Assembly (NCBI GenBank): GCA_020637635.1
Contig: JACKKB010000007.1
Coordinates: 62,001 to 126,000 of the forward strand
Reading direction: 5' to 3'
From: Albidovulum sp.
Lineage (GTDB): Bacteria > Pseudomonadota > Alphaproteobacteria > Rhodobacterales > Rhodobacteraceae
Length of the DNA: 64,000 nt
Shown: in pieces, positions 14,610 to 23,024 of the stretch
Layout: every line of letters starts with the position of its first letter
How positions within the stretch are numbered: position 1 is the first letter of the stretch
Program-made: the position numbers and the translations under genes
Notes under the pieces: model-generated
Told to the model about the DNA's origin: nothing
The model's input: only the letters and a program-made list of their open reading frames with translations
Databases searched by the model: none

Positions 14610-16576
14610 TGTCCGACACGACCGTGCCCGTGATCAGAGCGGTACCGGAGCGCGCCCTTCCCGGAGGGGCGGCGATCCTTCTGGCCGTGGCGCTCGCTCT
14701 AGCGGTGGCCCGGCCCGTTCTGCCCGAACTCTTGGTGCGCGTTCCGGATTGGGCCATCCCGCCCTATCAGGACTGGATGCAGGCGCTGTTCGACTTCATC
14801 AAGGACGATCTCGGCCTTATCCACGTCACCCGGGCGATCTCGGCCATTCTGGAATGGTTTCTCGATGTGACCGCGAACCTGCTCTACGGCAAGAACCGCT
14901 GGCCCTATCTCGGCCCGTTGCCGTGGACGGCGGTTGCCGCCGTGGCGGCTGTTGTCGGCTACGCGGTGGGGCGCTGGCGGATGGCGCTTCTGGCCGGAGG
15001 CACCTTCGCCTGGATCGCGCTGATCGGGCAGTGGGATCTGGCGATGCAGACCCTTTCCGTCATCGCCGTCGCCGCGCCCACCGCCTTCATGGTGGGGTTG
15101 ATCCTGGGCATTCTCGCCTGGAAGTTTCCGCGCTTCGAGGCGGCTTTGCTGCCGATCCTCGCGGTCCTGCAGACCCTGCCGTTCTTCACCTACCTTCTGC
15201 CGGCGGTGATCTTCTTCAAGGTCGGACCGACGGCGGGCTGCGTTGCCACCGTCGTCTATGCCATTCCGCCGATGGTCCTGATGACCGCGCTCGGGCTCAA
15301 GAAGGTGGCCTCCGAGGTGATCGAAGCGGGCCACATGAGCGGTTCGACCCGCTGGCAGATGCTGCGCCACGTCTATCTGCCGTCGGCCCGGACCGAGATC
15401 CTGGTCGGCGTCAACCAGGTGATCATGCTGTCTCTGGCCATGGTCGTGCTGACCGCGTTCATCGGGATGCCGGGCCTCGGCGCGAAGCTCCTGTCTCTAA
15501 TGAACTCTCTCAAGCTCGGCCGCAGCTTCGAAATCGGTGTCACGATCGTCCTTATCGCGGTGACGCTGGACCGGATTTCCAAGGCATGGGTGGTCAAGCA
15601 GCCTGTGCATTTTGAGCGCGGGACGCCCTGGTGGGAACGCAACCGGCTGCTCCTGATCGCGCTTGGCGCATTCGTCGGCTGCATTCTGATCGCGCAATTC
15701 GTGCCGCTTGCCAACGAGATCGACCGCAAGCACGAACTGTCGATGGGATCCGAGATCGACACCGTCATCCGCGCCGTTCTCGCCAACGAGACGATTGATG
15801 CTGCCACCGCCTGGCTGCGGGGCTTCCTGACGGTCTCCGTGCTCATCCCGTTCCGCGATGCGGTCCTGTGGCTACCATCGCTGTCGGTGATCTTCATTCT
15901 GGCGGCGGCAGGCTATGCCGTCGGCGGCCCCCGCTCGGCACTGCTGGCGGGTGGCTTCTTCGCCATCGTCGCGCTGACCGGCTGGTGGGACAGGGCGATG
16001 ATCACGCTCTACACGGTCCTGTCCGCCGTGGTGATCGCCGCCGCCGTCGGCCTGCCGCTGGGGATGCTCGCGGCACGGCGCAAGAAATGGGCGCAGCCTG
16101 TGCTTCTGATCTGCGACACGGCGCAGACCTTCCCGAGCTTCATCTACCTGATCCCCGCGATCATGCTTTTCGGGGTGAACGACGTGTCGGTCATCTTCGC
16201 CATCTTCATCTTCGCGACCGTGCCGCTGATGCGCTACACGATCGAGGGTATCCGCGCGGTCCCCGAGGAACTGCTTGAAGCGGCGGACATGTCCGGCGCC
16301 ACCCGCAGCCAGAAGCTCTGGAAGGTGCAGATCCCCTTCGCATTGCCGACCATGGCGATCGGCTTCAACCAGGCGATCATGTTCGCCTTCTTCATGGTGA
16401 TCATCGCCGCCTTCATCGGCACGCAGGATCTGGGGCAGGAGCTTCAGCGCACCCTTGCGGGCAACCAGCTCGGCAAGAACTTCGTGCTCGGGATGTGTGT
16501 CGCGCTGATGGCACTGACCTTCGACCATATCATCATGCGCTGGTCCGCGACGCGGCGCAAAGTGCTCGGGGTGTGA
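14609..16576 (+). CDS. tmoV: TMAO ABC transporter permease, two permease domains fused
   Basis: The 655-residue inner-membrane protein contains two copies of the binding-protein-dependent permease domain. Each has a cytoplasmic EAA loop for ATPase docking: EAGHMSG near residue 240 and EAADMSG near residue 557. Most OpuA-type systems use two identical single-domain permeases; here one chain supplies both. This fused form matches my recollection of TmoV. The ATG overlaps the tmoW stop by one base. About ten or more membrane segments are evident. Confidence 0.78.
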   Translation: MSDTTVPVIRAVPERALPGGAAILLAVALALAVARPVLPELLVRVPDWAIPPYQDWMQALFDFIKDDLGLIHVTRAISAILEWFLDVTANLLYGKNRWPYLGPLPWTAVAAVAAVVGYAVGRWRMALLAGGTFAWIALIGQWDLAMQTLSVIAVAAPTAFMVGLILGILAWKFPRFEAALLPILAVLQTLPFFTYLLPAVIFFKVGPTAGCVATVVYAIPPMVLMTALGLKKVASEVIEAGHMSGSTRWQMLRHVYLPSARTEILVGVNQVIMLSLAMVVLTAFIGMPGLGAKLLSLMNSLKLGRSFEIGVTIVLIAVTLDRISKAWVVKQPVHFERGTPWWERNRLLLIALGAFVGCILIAQFVPLANEIDRKHELSMGSEIDTVIRAVLANETIDAATAWLRGFLTVSVLIPFRDAVLWLPSLSVIFILAAAGYAVGGPRSALLAGGFFAIVALTGWWDRAMITLYTVLSAVVIAAAVGLPLGMLAARRKKWAQPVLLICDTAQTFPSFIYLIPAIMLFGVNDVSVIFAIFIFATVPLMRYTIEGIRAVPEELLEAADMSGATRSQKLWKVQIPFALPTMAIGFNQAIMFAFFMVIIAAFIGTQDLGQELQRTLAGNQLGKNFVLGMCVALMALTFDHIIMRWSATRRKVLGV

Positions 16577-16581
16577 GGGGC

Positions 16582-16965
16582 ATGGGCCGACATCTCAAAT
16601 CCCGACACATCGCCCGGTTCGACAGTTCGGATTTCGTGCCGATGCAGGCCTTCGGGGGGACGGAAGGCACGATGACCTGGCACAACGTCTCGTTTGACGC
16701 TGCCACCGGACGCGGAAGCTATCTGATGGTGATGGCGCCAGGGGCCAGCAGCACGCCGCATCGGCATGACGGGGCCGAGGAGTTCTTCGTGCTCGAAGGC
16801 GAGCTTTTCGATTTCGACGGGCATGTCTATCGCGCCGGCGATTTCGTGCGGCTGGAGCCGGGCACAACCCATACCTCGCTCTCTCCCGGCGGCTGCAAGC
16901 TTCTCGTCACGCAATGGGGTCAGCACGAGACCGTGGGGATCAGCCATCTGGAGCCAATACCATGA
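16582..16965 (+). CDS. Small single-domain cupin protein
   Basis: The 127-residue protein is one cupin domain. Motif 1 is PHRHDGAEEFFVLEGE (metal-binding His-x-His and Glu), and motif 2 carries GDFVRLEPGTTH. It sits between the TMAO permease and tdm, 5 bases after the former and overlapping the latter by 4 bases, so it is certainly part of the operon. Its function is not known; a role in handling metal, formaldehyde or the unstable amine intermediates is possible. The GAGGGG just before the ATG supports the start. Confidence 0.75.
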   Translation: MGRHLKSRHIARFDSSDFVPMQAFGGTEGTMTWHNVSFDAATGRGSYLMVMAPGASSTPHRHDGAEEFFVLEGELFDFDGHVYRAGDFVRLEPGTTHTSLSPGGCKLLVTQWGQHETVGISHLEPIP

Positions 16966-19328
16966 ACTTGCAGCCGGTTTTCGAAAAGCCCTTCGAATCG
17001 TCAGGCGTTGTCGTCCCCGGTTTGCCGGTTCTGCCGCCAGGGGTCGAACGGCACCCGGTACCGGGCGGCGGCAGCCGCGCCGTGCCGATATACAAGGGCG
17101 ATCAGATCACGATTCAGGATCGCGAGGGCCTGCAACCGGTCGAGCTGGTGTTCTTCGCCCATGACGGTCGGTCGGATGCCGCGATGATCGGCGCCAAGGG
17201 CGGGCGCGACCCGAAGGGGCTCAAGGCGGCGCTTCTCGGCGATCCGTCGGGGGCCAAGGTGGTGCGCGCGCTTGACAAGGCGGGCTTCGACCTTGGCAAG
17301 GCCGACGCCTCTCTGGTGTTCGAGGAAGGCTCCCGTCCCGGCGATTACGCGACCTTCATCGCATCGCTCGACGGCCTGCTGATCGTCTGCGCCGCAGGTG
17401 GTCCGATGGAACCCTACGACCATTGGGCGCCGACCGATGTGACGCTCTACATCCGCCGCGCCGTGTTGCCGGACGGCAAGAGCCCGCTGACCGCCCCTGA
17501 TCCGCTTGCCGATCCACTTCTCGACGCCAACATCCGGCCGGGGCAGGCAGTGCCCTACGAGGTGAAGGCAGGCCAGTATATCCAGATCCTCGACGTCAAG
17601 GGCCGGGAATGCTCCGACTTCCAGGCGTTTTCGATGCGCGCCCTCGACAAGGGGCTTGAACGCGAGATCGACCCGACGACGACGCGATCGCTGATGGGCT
17701 CGCTCTATCCGATGCCTGGGCTGCACGCGAAATACTTCTCGGTCGATCACGAACCGCTGGTGGAGATCGTTCAGGATACCGTCGGGCGGCACGATACCTT
17801 CGGCCTGTCCTGCACGGCCCGCTACTATGAAGATCTCGGTTATCCCGGGCACATCAACTGTTCGGACAACATGAACCGCGAACTGGCGAGCTATGGCATC
17901 CGCCCGCGCGCCGGTTGGCCCGCGATCAACTTCTTCTTCAACACGCTGCTGGACGACACGCATGCGATCGGCATGGACGATCCCTGGTCGCGTCCGGGGG
18001 ATTACGTGCTGCTCAGGGCGCTGACCGATCTGGTCTGCGTCTCGACCGCCTGTCCCTGCGACATCGACCCGGCCAACGGCTGGAACCCGACCGATATCCA
18101 GCTGCGGCTTTATGACAAGACCGAGGATTTCAAGCGCTCCATTGGCTGGCGCAAAACACCGGGGGCTGATTTGGAAGAGACGAAGAAAACCGGTTTCCAC
18201 GATTGCTTCGCACGCCACACGCGGAACTTCGTCGAATACAACGGCTACTGGCTGCCGAACGAGATGACCAACCATGGCGCCACCGCGGAATACTGGGCCG
18301 CGCGGGAAAAGGCCGTGGTGATGGACCTGTCGCCCTTGCGCAAATACGAGGTGACCGGTCCCGACGCCGAGGCGCTGATGCAGCTTTGCGTGACCCGCGA
18401 CATGAAGAAGCTGCCCGTCGGCGGCATCGTCTATACCGCGATGTGCTACGACCACGGCGGCATGATCGACGATGGCACCGTGTTCCGTCTGGGCGAGACC
18501 AACTTCCGCTGGATCGGCGGCAACGACCAGTCGGGCCTGTGGCTGCGCAAGCAGGCGCAGGAACGCGGGCTGAACGCCTGGGTGCGCGTGTCGACCGACC
18601 ATCACTGCAACATCGCGGTGCAGGGGCCGCTGTCGCGGGAGATCCTGAAGCAGGTGATCTGGACCCCGCCGCACCAGCCGACGGTCGAGGAGCTCGGCTG
18701 GTTCCGCCTCACCATCGGCCGCCTCGGCGGCTTCGACGGGCCCGGCGTCGTCGTGAGCCGCACTGGCTACTCGGGCGAGCTGGGATATGAGGTCTTCTGC
18801 CACCCGAAGGACGCGGAGCAGATCTTCGACGCGATCTGGGCAGTGGGCGAGCCGATGGGGATGATCCCGCTCGGCCTCAAGGCGCTGAACATGCTGCGGA
18901 TCGAATCCGGGCTGATCTTTGCCGGGTCGGAATTTGACGATCAGACGGACCCCATGGAAGCGGGCATCGGCTTCGCCGTGCCGCTCAAAGGCAAGACCGA
19001 CGATTTCATCGGCCGAGCCGCGCTTGAGGCGCGCAAGGCAAATCCGCAGAAAAAGCTCGTCGGGCTCGATCTCGAAGGGGGCATCGTGCCGACCCCCGGC
19101 GATTGCGTCCATTTCGGCAAGCCGCAGATCGGGGTCGTGACCTCCGCGGTCAAGTCGCCGATCCTCGGCAAGGTGATCGCGCTCGCCCGGGTGGACATCA
19201 CGCATTCCGAGAACGGGACGGAGCTGGAGATCGGCCGCTTGGACGGTGATCAGAAGCGGCTCAAGGCGACCGTGGTTCCCTTCCCGCATTTCGATCCCAC
19301 GAAGGAACGGGTGAAAGGCAACTACTGA
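16962..19328 (+). CDS. tdm: Trimethylamine N-oxide demethylase
   Basis: The 788-residue protein joins an N-terminal DUF1989 domain (about 1-400) to a C-terminal GcvT/tetrahydrofolate domain (about 410-788), the layout of TMAO demethylase. Tdm splits TMAO into dimethylamine and formaldehyde, and the folate domain captures the latter. The three-cysteine zinc motif appears as Cys300, Cys364 and Cys366; the 64- and 2-residue spacings agree with those I recall for the Methylocella enzyme. Asp219 lies in the conserved ECSDF block. It follows the TMAO transporter genes, as expected for import and cleavage. The start overlaps the cupin stop by 4 bases. Confidence 0.85.
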   Translation: MNLQPVFEKPFESSGVVVPGLPVLPPGVERHPVPGGGSRAVPIYKGDQITIQDREGLQPVELVFFAHDGRSDAAMIGAKGGRDPKGLKAALLGDPSGAKVVRALDKAGFDLGKADASLVFEEGSRPGDYATFIASLDGLLIVCAAGGPMEPYDHWAPTDVTLYIRRAVLPDGKSPLTAPDPLADPLLDANIRPGQAVPYEVKAGQYIQILDVKGRECSDFQAFSMRALDKGLEREIDPTTTRSLMGSLYPMPGLHAKYFSVDHEPLVEIVQDTVGRHDTFGLSCTARYYEDLGYPGHINCSDNMNRELASYGIRPRAGWPAINFFFNTLLDDTHAIGMDDPWSRPGDYVLLRALTDLVCVSTACPCDIDPANGWNPTDIQLRLYDKTEDFKRSIGWRKTPGADLEETKKTGFHDCFARHTRNFVEYNGYWLPNEMTNHGATAEYWAAREKAVVMDLSPLRKYEVTGPDAEALMQLCVTRDMKKLPVGGIVYTAMCYDHGGMIDDGTVFRLGETNFRWIGGNDQSGLWLRKQAQERGLNAWVRVSTDHHCNIAVQGPLSREILKQVIWTPPHQPTVEELGWFRLTIGRLGGFDGPGVVVSRTGYSGELGYEVFCHPKDAEQIFDAIWAVGEPMGMIPLGLKALNMLRIESGLIFAGSEFDDQTDPMEAGIGFAVPLKGKTDDFIGRAALEARKANPQKKLVGLDLEGGIVPTPGDCVHFGKPQIGVVTSAVKSPILGKVIALARVDITHSENGTELEIGRLDGDQKRLKATVVPFPHFDPTKERVKGNY

Positions 19329-19636
19329 TCGCCCTTCGATCCCGGGGCCCGGCCGTCAGAGGCCGGGTTCCGGTTCCCGCGCCGCCAGACCTCGATGCGA
19401 ATCCGGGCCTGCTTGTAGGCGTCGAACAGCGACATCGCATAGACGAAGATCCCCCCCGCCAGCTTGCCCACGATCGAGACATCGGGCGAGGCGGTCTTCA
19501 GCGTGTAGCCGCCCAGAAGCAGGATGAAGAAGAGAAACATCAGCCCGCGCACCGGCTGGCGGTTCAGGACCTGGCCGCTTCCCGGCAGGATCAGCGCCGC
19601 GGCGAGAACGAGAACCGGGTTGGTCGGTTGCTTCAT
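19322..19636 (-). CDS. Small membrane protein of unknown function
   Basis: The 104-residue product has two or three hydrophobic segments (LVLAAALILPGSGQVLN, LMFLFFILLLGGYTL and LAGGIFVYAMSLFDAY). The GSGQ motif between the first two segments and the final DAY block resemble small TM2-like membrane proteins. It is convergent with tdm, overlapping its end by 7 bases, and its start overlaps the upstream gene by 4 bases, so the two form a pair. No function is assigned. Confidence 0.6.
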   Translation of the reverse strand: MKQPTNPVLVLAAALILPGSGQVLNRQPVRGLMFLFFILLLGGYTLKTASPDVSIVGKLAGGIFVYAMSLFDAYKQARIRIEVWRRGNRNPASDGRAPGSKGDQ

Positions 19637-20331
19637 CGGCTCAAGCTCTTTCGTGGTTCGGGTGCGACGCGCAGAACGCCTTCACGCATTGCAAGGAGCG
19701 CATCAAGATGGGGCTTCAGCCGGTCGGGCGGTAACGGCGTAACGCCGACTTCCGCGTCGCGGAAGATGAGATAGCGCGCGCGGTTCGCCTCTTCGGCGAG
19801 AAAGGTGATGCGCAATCCCCTGGGTGAAAGGACGAGCTCCTTCACCTGTGGATCGTCGAAAAGATCGAGATACGGGCGCAGGAGCGATTCCGGCGGAAGT
19901 GCGGAGCGGTCGTCGGTTCGGATCGCGAGTTCCCCGGGAAATCCCGGCGGCGTGGCAACCTGATCGGGGAGGACATGGAAGTTTGAGAACGGTTCCATCC
20001 CCGTGGGCCGCATCATCAGGTCGATCGTGCCCCTGAGGGGCATCGGGCAGGGCAGCGTGACAAGAACCCAGAGCGCGGGCAGCTTGCGGAAGGTCAGCGT
20101 ATCCAGCACCGCCCGAAGATCAAATGTCTGGCCGCCATACGTGCCGGAAAGACGGGGAAACCCGCCGCCGTCCGGTTCGATGCGCGGCGAGGAAAAGAGG
20201 GCCGCGCAGGAATCGAGATAAGCCGCGCGCACCGCGCTGCGCGCACGCCCGGCCTTGAGCGCCTGCAGCAGCAGGGCGACGACACCCGTCCCGAGCGCGG
20301 CAGCAAGCATTCCCAATCCCAGACGTTCCAT
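19633..20331 (-). CDS. Uncharacterised protein with one N-terminal membrane anchor
   Basis: The 232-residue product begins with a hydrophobic segment (LGLGMLAAALGTGVVALLLQAL) and then a soluble domain with GTYGGQTFDLRAVLDTLTFRKLP and a C-terminal LPPDRLKPHLDALLAMREGV helix. I do not recognise a family. The ATG at 20331 follows GGAACGGGA, a better ribosome site than that of the longer in-frame start at 20385. It is translationally coupled to the downstream small membrane protein (4-base overlap), and the two may act together in the envelope. Confidence 0.6.
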   Translation of the reverse strand: MERLGLGMLAAALGTGVVALLLQALKAGRARSAVRAAYLDSCAALFSSPRIEPDGGGFPRLSGTYGGQTFDLRAVLDTLTFRKLPALWVLVTLPCPMPLRGTIDLMMRPTGMEPFSNFHVLPDQVATPPGFPGELAIRTDDRSALPPESLLRPYLDLFDDPQVKELVLSPRGLRITFLAEEANRARYLIFRDAEVGVTPLPPDRLKPHLDALLAMREGVLRVAPEPRKSLSR

Positions 20332-20397
20332 TCCCGTTCCCCGGATTGAAATGGCCCGCCCTGTCGGGCGGGCCACTGGTATCATGCGCGGATGGCC

Positions 20398-21816
20398 TCA
20401 GTAACCTTGCGGTCGCGGCCAGGGCATCGTGAACTGGGCCGCGCGGCGCACGAAGCGATAGCGCCAGAAATGGAACCACAGCGACACGATGACGTAGAAG
20501 GCGATCATCGCGACGAGTTGCGTGCCATAGCCCAGGAACACCGCAAAGTAGGCGACCCCGCAAAGGAACAGCAGCACGAATGCGGGAAGAGGGTGGAACG
20601 GGTGTTCGTAGCCGCGCTTGATCGTGTCGAGCGGCCACTTCCTGCGGAACAGGATCACGTTGATCGGCATGAATGTGTATTCCAGAAGGCCCGACAGGAT
20701 CGAGAAGGTGATCACCTGGTCCAGCGGTGCCCCGAGCGCGAAGATGAGCGCGATCGGGACGAGGAAGATGATCGAGCGGTAGGGCGTCCGGTAGGTCGGA
20801 TGAACGGCGCCGAACCAGGCCGGCAGGTAGTGGTCCCGGCCCATCGCGAACCAGGCGCGCGAGGCGTCGTTGATACAGCCGTTCGCCGAGGCGAGCGTGG
20901 CGAACAGGGTCCCGATACCCAGGAGCACCATCAGGAAGGTGGATCCCGAAAGCCGCGCCGCATCGAAGAGAGGCACCCCGGCCTGACCGAGGTATTCCCA
21001 GGGCATCAGGCCGACGCAGACATACCAGGTCAGCGTCGCCGCGATCAGAAGCGTCATGATCCCCGCCAGTGTCCCGAACGGCAGGGCGCGGGCAGGCGAG
21101 CGGACCTCTTCCGCGGCCTGGGTCGTGCCCTCGATGCCAAGGTAGTACCACAGGCCGAAATGCATCGCCGCGAGCACGCCGAGCCAGCCATAGGGCAGGT
21201 CCGTCATCAGCTCCCTGTGGCGGAGAACGTCGCCGCCGAAGACCGGCGAGGTCGCCAGGAACAGGATGATGATCGCGCTGAACGCGACCGCGGTGATGAC
21301 CAGGCTGAAGGTCAGTGTCGCCAGAACGCCGCGATAGTTCAGCCAGGCCAGGAACATGATCGCAAGGACGATGAAGGGCCTTTGGTCGAGCCCGTCATGC
21401 CCGGACATGACCGCGACGGTATCGATCAGAAAGCCCACCGTAATCGCATTCGCCGCCTCCAGCATGGTGTAGGCGAAGACGAGGTAAAGTCCGACGTTGA
21501 AGGCCATCAGGGGGCCGACGATATGCTTGGCCTGGGTATACTGGCCCCCGGCCGCGGCCACGGTCGAAGTTACCTCGCTGTCGATCATGGCAACGCAGCT
21601 GTAGAGCAACCCCGCGAACCAGCAGGCGATCAGCGCCGCATAGGCGCCGCCCTTGCCCACCGCGAAGTTCCAGCCCATGTATTCTCCGACCAGAACGATG
21701 CCGACGCCAAGCGCCCAGACATGCGCCGGGCCAAGAACCCTGAGCAGGCCGACGTTGGTGCCGTGCGGCCCCATCCCGTCCATCGTCTTGGAAGTAATAT
21801 CAAAATCGGTCATCAT
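20398..21816 (-). CDS. APC-superfamily amino acid or amine permease
   Basis: The 472-residue protein has about 12 hydrophobic segments and the APC signature near the N terminus (VGIVLVGEYMGWNFAVGKGG). The GEYMGWN block resembles ethanolamine-type permeases. It would move an amino acid or amine across the inner membrane; methylated amines or their glutamate conjugates are reasonable guesses from the island. Three small membrane-protein genes lie immediately upstream on the same strand with gaps under 20 bases, so all four look like one operon. Confidence 0.78.
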   Translation of the reverse strand: MMTDFDITSKTMDGMGPHGTNVGLLRVLGPAHVWALGVGIVLVGEYMGWNFAVGKGGAYAALIACWFAGLLYSCVAMIDSEVTSTVAAAGGQYTQAKHIVGPLMAFNVGLYLVFAYTMLEAANAITVGFLIDTVAVMSGHDGLDQRPFIVLAIMFLAWLNYRGVLATLTFSLVITAVAFSAIIILFLATSPVFGGDVLRHRELMTDLPYGWLGVLAAMHFGLWYYLGIEGTTQAAEEVRSPARALPFGTLAGIMTLLIAATLTWYVCVGLMPWEYLGQAGVPLFDAARLSGSTFLMVLLGIGTLFATLASANGCINDASRAWFAMGRDHYLPAWFGAVHPTYRTPYRSIIFLVPIALIFALGAPLDQVITFSILSGLLEYTFMPINVILFRRKWPLDTIKRGYEHPFHPLPAFVLLFLCGVAYFAVFLGYGTQLVAMIAFYVIVSLWFHFWRYRFVRRAAQFTMPWPRPQGY

Positions 21817-21823
21817 CGCCCCC

Positions 21824-21991
21824 TCAGACCTTGTGCTCTTCGGTCATCGCCTCAAGCTCGCCTTCCCGCGAGGACATCAGCACGTCTTCCGGATAGGTGC
21901 TGTCGGTTCTTAGCCAGTCCGTGACGATGACAAGGCCGAAGACCGCGGAAAGCGCCCAGGCCGCGTATTCCATGATGTTCCAGATATCCAT
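21824..21991 (-). CDS. Very small membrane protein (55 residues)
   Basis: The frame starts MDIWNIMEYAAWALSAVFGL and has one hydrophobic helix (about residues 7-26) followed by a charged tail (EDVLMSSREGELEAMTEEHKV). It ends 7 bases before the start of the APC permease and begins 13 bases after the preceding small gene. A GAGGGGAAG ribosome site lies before the ATG. Both the spacing and the single clean membrane helix support a real gene. It could be an accessory subunit of the permease. Confidence 0.6.
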   Translation of the reverse strand: MDIWNIMEYAAWALSAVFGLVIVTDWLRTDSTYPEDVLMSSREGELEAMTEEHKV

Positions 21992-22004
21992 GATCCGCTT
22001 CCCC

Positions 22005-22385
22005 TCAGTCGCCGTTGAACTTTTCGGCGATCACTTCGCGGTATTCCTTTTCGGAGAACCGCAGCATGATCGCGTAGTACCCGATGATGATGGCGATCAT
22101 CACAATCAGACTGCCGATCGAGAATGAGTAGTCGAAGCGGCTGGTGATCATTTCCGCCGCCGAAGCGGGATCGCTGTAGCCGAGCTGGTTCCATTTCTCG
22201 ACCATCACCGGATTCTGCCCGAGGCTTTCCCAGGTAGGGCTTTCGGGGGTGTCCGCGACATGGGCGCTGCCGGCCAGCTTCAGCCAGAGCGGGATGTAGA
22301 GTGCGCCGACGGTAAGTGCCAGAAGCACCATAACGTCGATGATCTGGCCGACCCGGCCTTGAACGGGTGGGGTGTATTTCGCCAT
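22005..22385 (-). CDS. Membrane protein of unknown function (126 residues)
   Basis: The product has an N-terminal membrane helix (IIDVMVLLALTVGALYIPLW), a polar middle of about 60 residues (SPTWESLGQNPVMVEKWNQLGY) and a second helix (IGSLIVMIAIIIGYYAIML) with a short charged tail. The predicted polar loop between two helices suggests an extracytoplasmic domain. It is part of the four-gene operon with the APC permease. No family is recognised. Confidence 0.62.
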   Translation of the reverse strand: MAKYTPPVQGRVGQIIDVMVLLALTVGALYIPLWLKLAGSAHVADTPESPTWESLGQNPVMVEKWNQLGYSDPASAAEMITSRFDYSFSIGSLIVMIAIIIGYYAIMLRFSEKEYREVIAEKFNGD

Positions 22386-22390
22386 CGCCG

Positions 22391-22678
22391 TTACCCCTTC
22401 GCCGCGCGCGCAGCATCGAGAAACTTGATGTCGAGCCCGTACATGAAGTCACGATCTTCGCGGTAGTGGCGCAACATCGCCATGATTGCCGCGGTGTTGA
22501 AGACAAGAACCGCCGCGCCGCCAGCCAGCAGCAAGGCCCGCGCCCAGCTCGCGGGCGCAAGGTTCCATGTCGCCCAGGCGACAAATCCCATCGAGAGCCA
22601 CAGGCAGACAACGAATGCCCAGGCAATCATCACGTCACTTCGATGCATCTTTTCGATGCGACCTTCCAGATCTGACAT
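22391..22678 (-). CDS. Two-helix membrane protein (95 residues)
   Basis: The product starts MSDLEGRIEKMHRSD, then has two hydrophobic helices (MIAWAFVVCLWLSMGFVAWA and ALLLAGGAAVLVFNTAAIMA) and ends in a charged tail with RHYREDRDFMYGLDIKF. The ATG at 22678 follows GGGAGAGAGAAA, a good ribosome site; the longer in-frame start at 22789 is rejected for that reason. It is the first gene of the small-membrane-protein/APC-permease operon. Function unknown. Confidence 0.62.
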   Translation of the reverse strand: MSDLEGRIEKMHRSDVMIAWAFVVCLWLSMGFVAWATWNLAPASWARALLLAGGAAVLVFNTAAIMAMLRHYREDRDFMYGLDIKFLDAARAAKG

Positions 22679-23024
22679 TTTCTCTCTCCCGTTTTTTGGA
22701 CGTTGCCACGGCGAGGCCGGGGCCCAGGAAACTCCGCACTGGTGAAAATTTTTTATGCTCAGGAAATGATGCCTGCGACATTCTGTCAAGTTTTATCCAT
22801 CGGGGTCGTGTCGGCTCGAGCCGCCGAGCCCAACACTCTCGCAACCAATCCTGATCGAGATGAATGTTTATTTCATGTAGTGCAAATTTCTGCTTTGTGA
22901 GCGTGCCGAACTGCGGCAGAGTGTTTCACGCGTCGAACGCGCCGCGCTGACTTCCAGGAATCAACTGGCCGGACCTCAGGCCTCGGACAGCGTGCGCGCC
23001 ATAAACAGGGAAAAGGAAACTTAC
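22679..23024. promoter_or_regulatory. Divergent intergenic region between two permease operons
   Basis: No gene is seen in these 346 bases. They contain a perfect 12-base palindrome CGGCTCGAGCCG at 22812-22823, an AT-rich inverted repeat ATGAA/TTCAT near 22860, and on the minus strand a TTGACA box (22784-22789) that could serve as a -35 element for the small-membrane-protein operon. No matching -10 box is convincing. The last bases hold the AAAAGGAAA ribosome site of the next gene. Confidence 0.4.
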
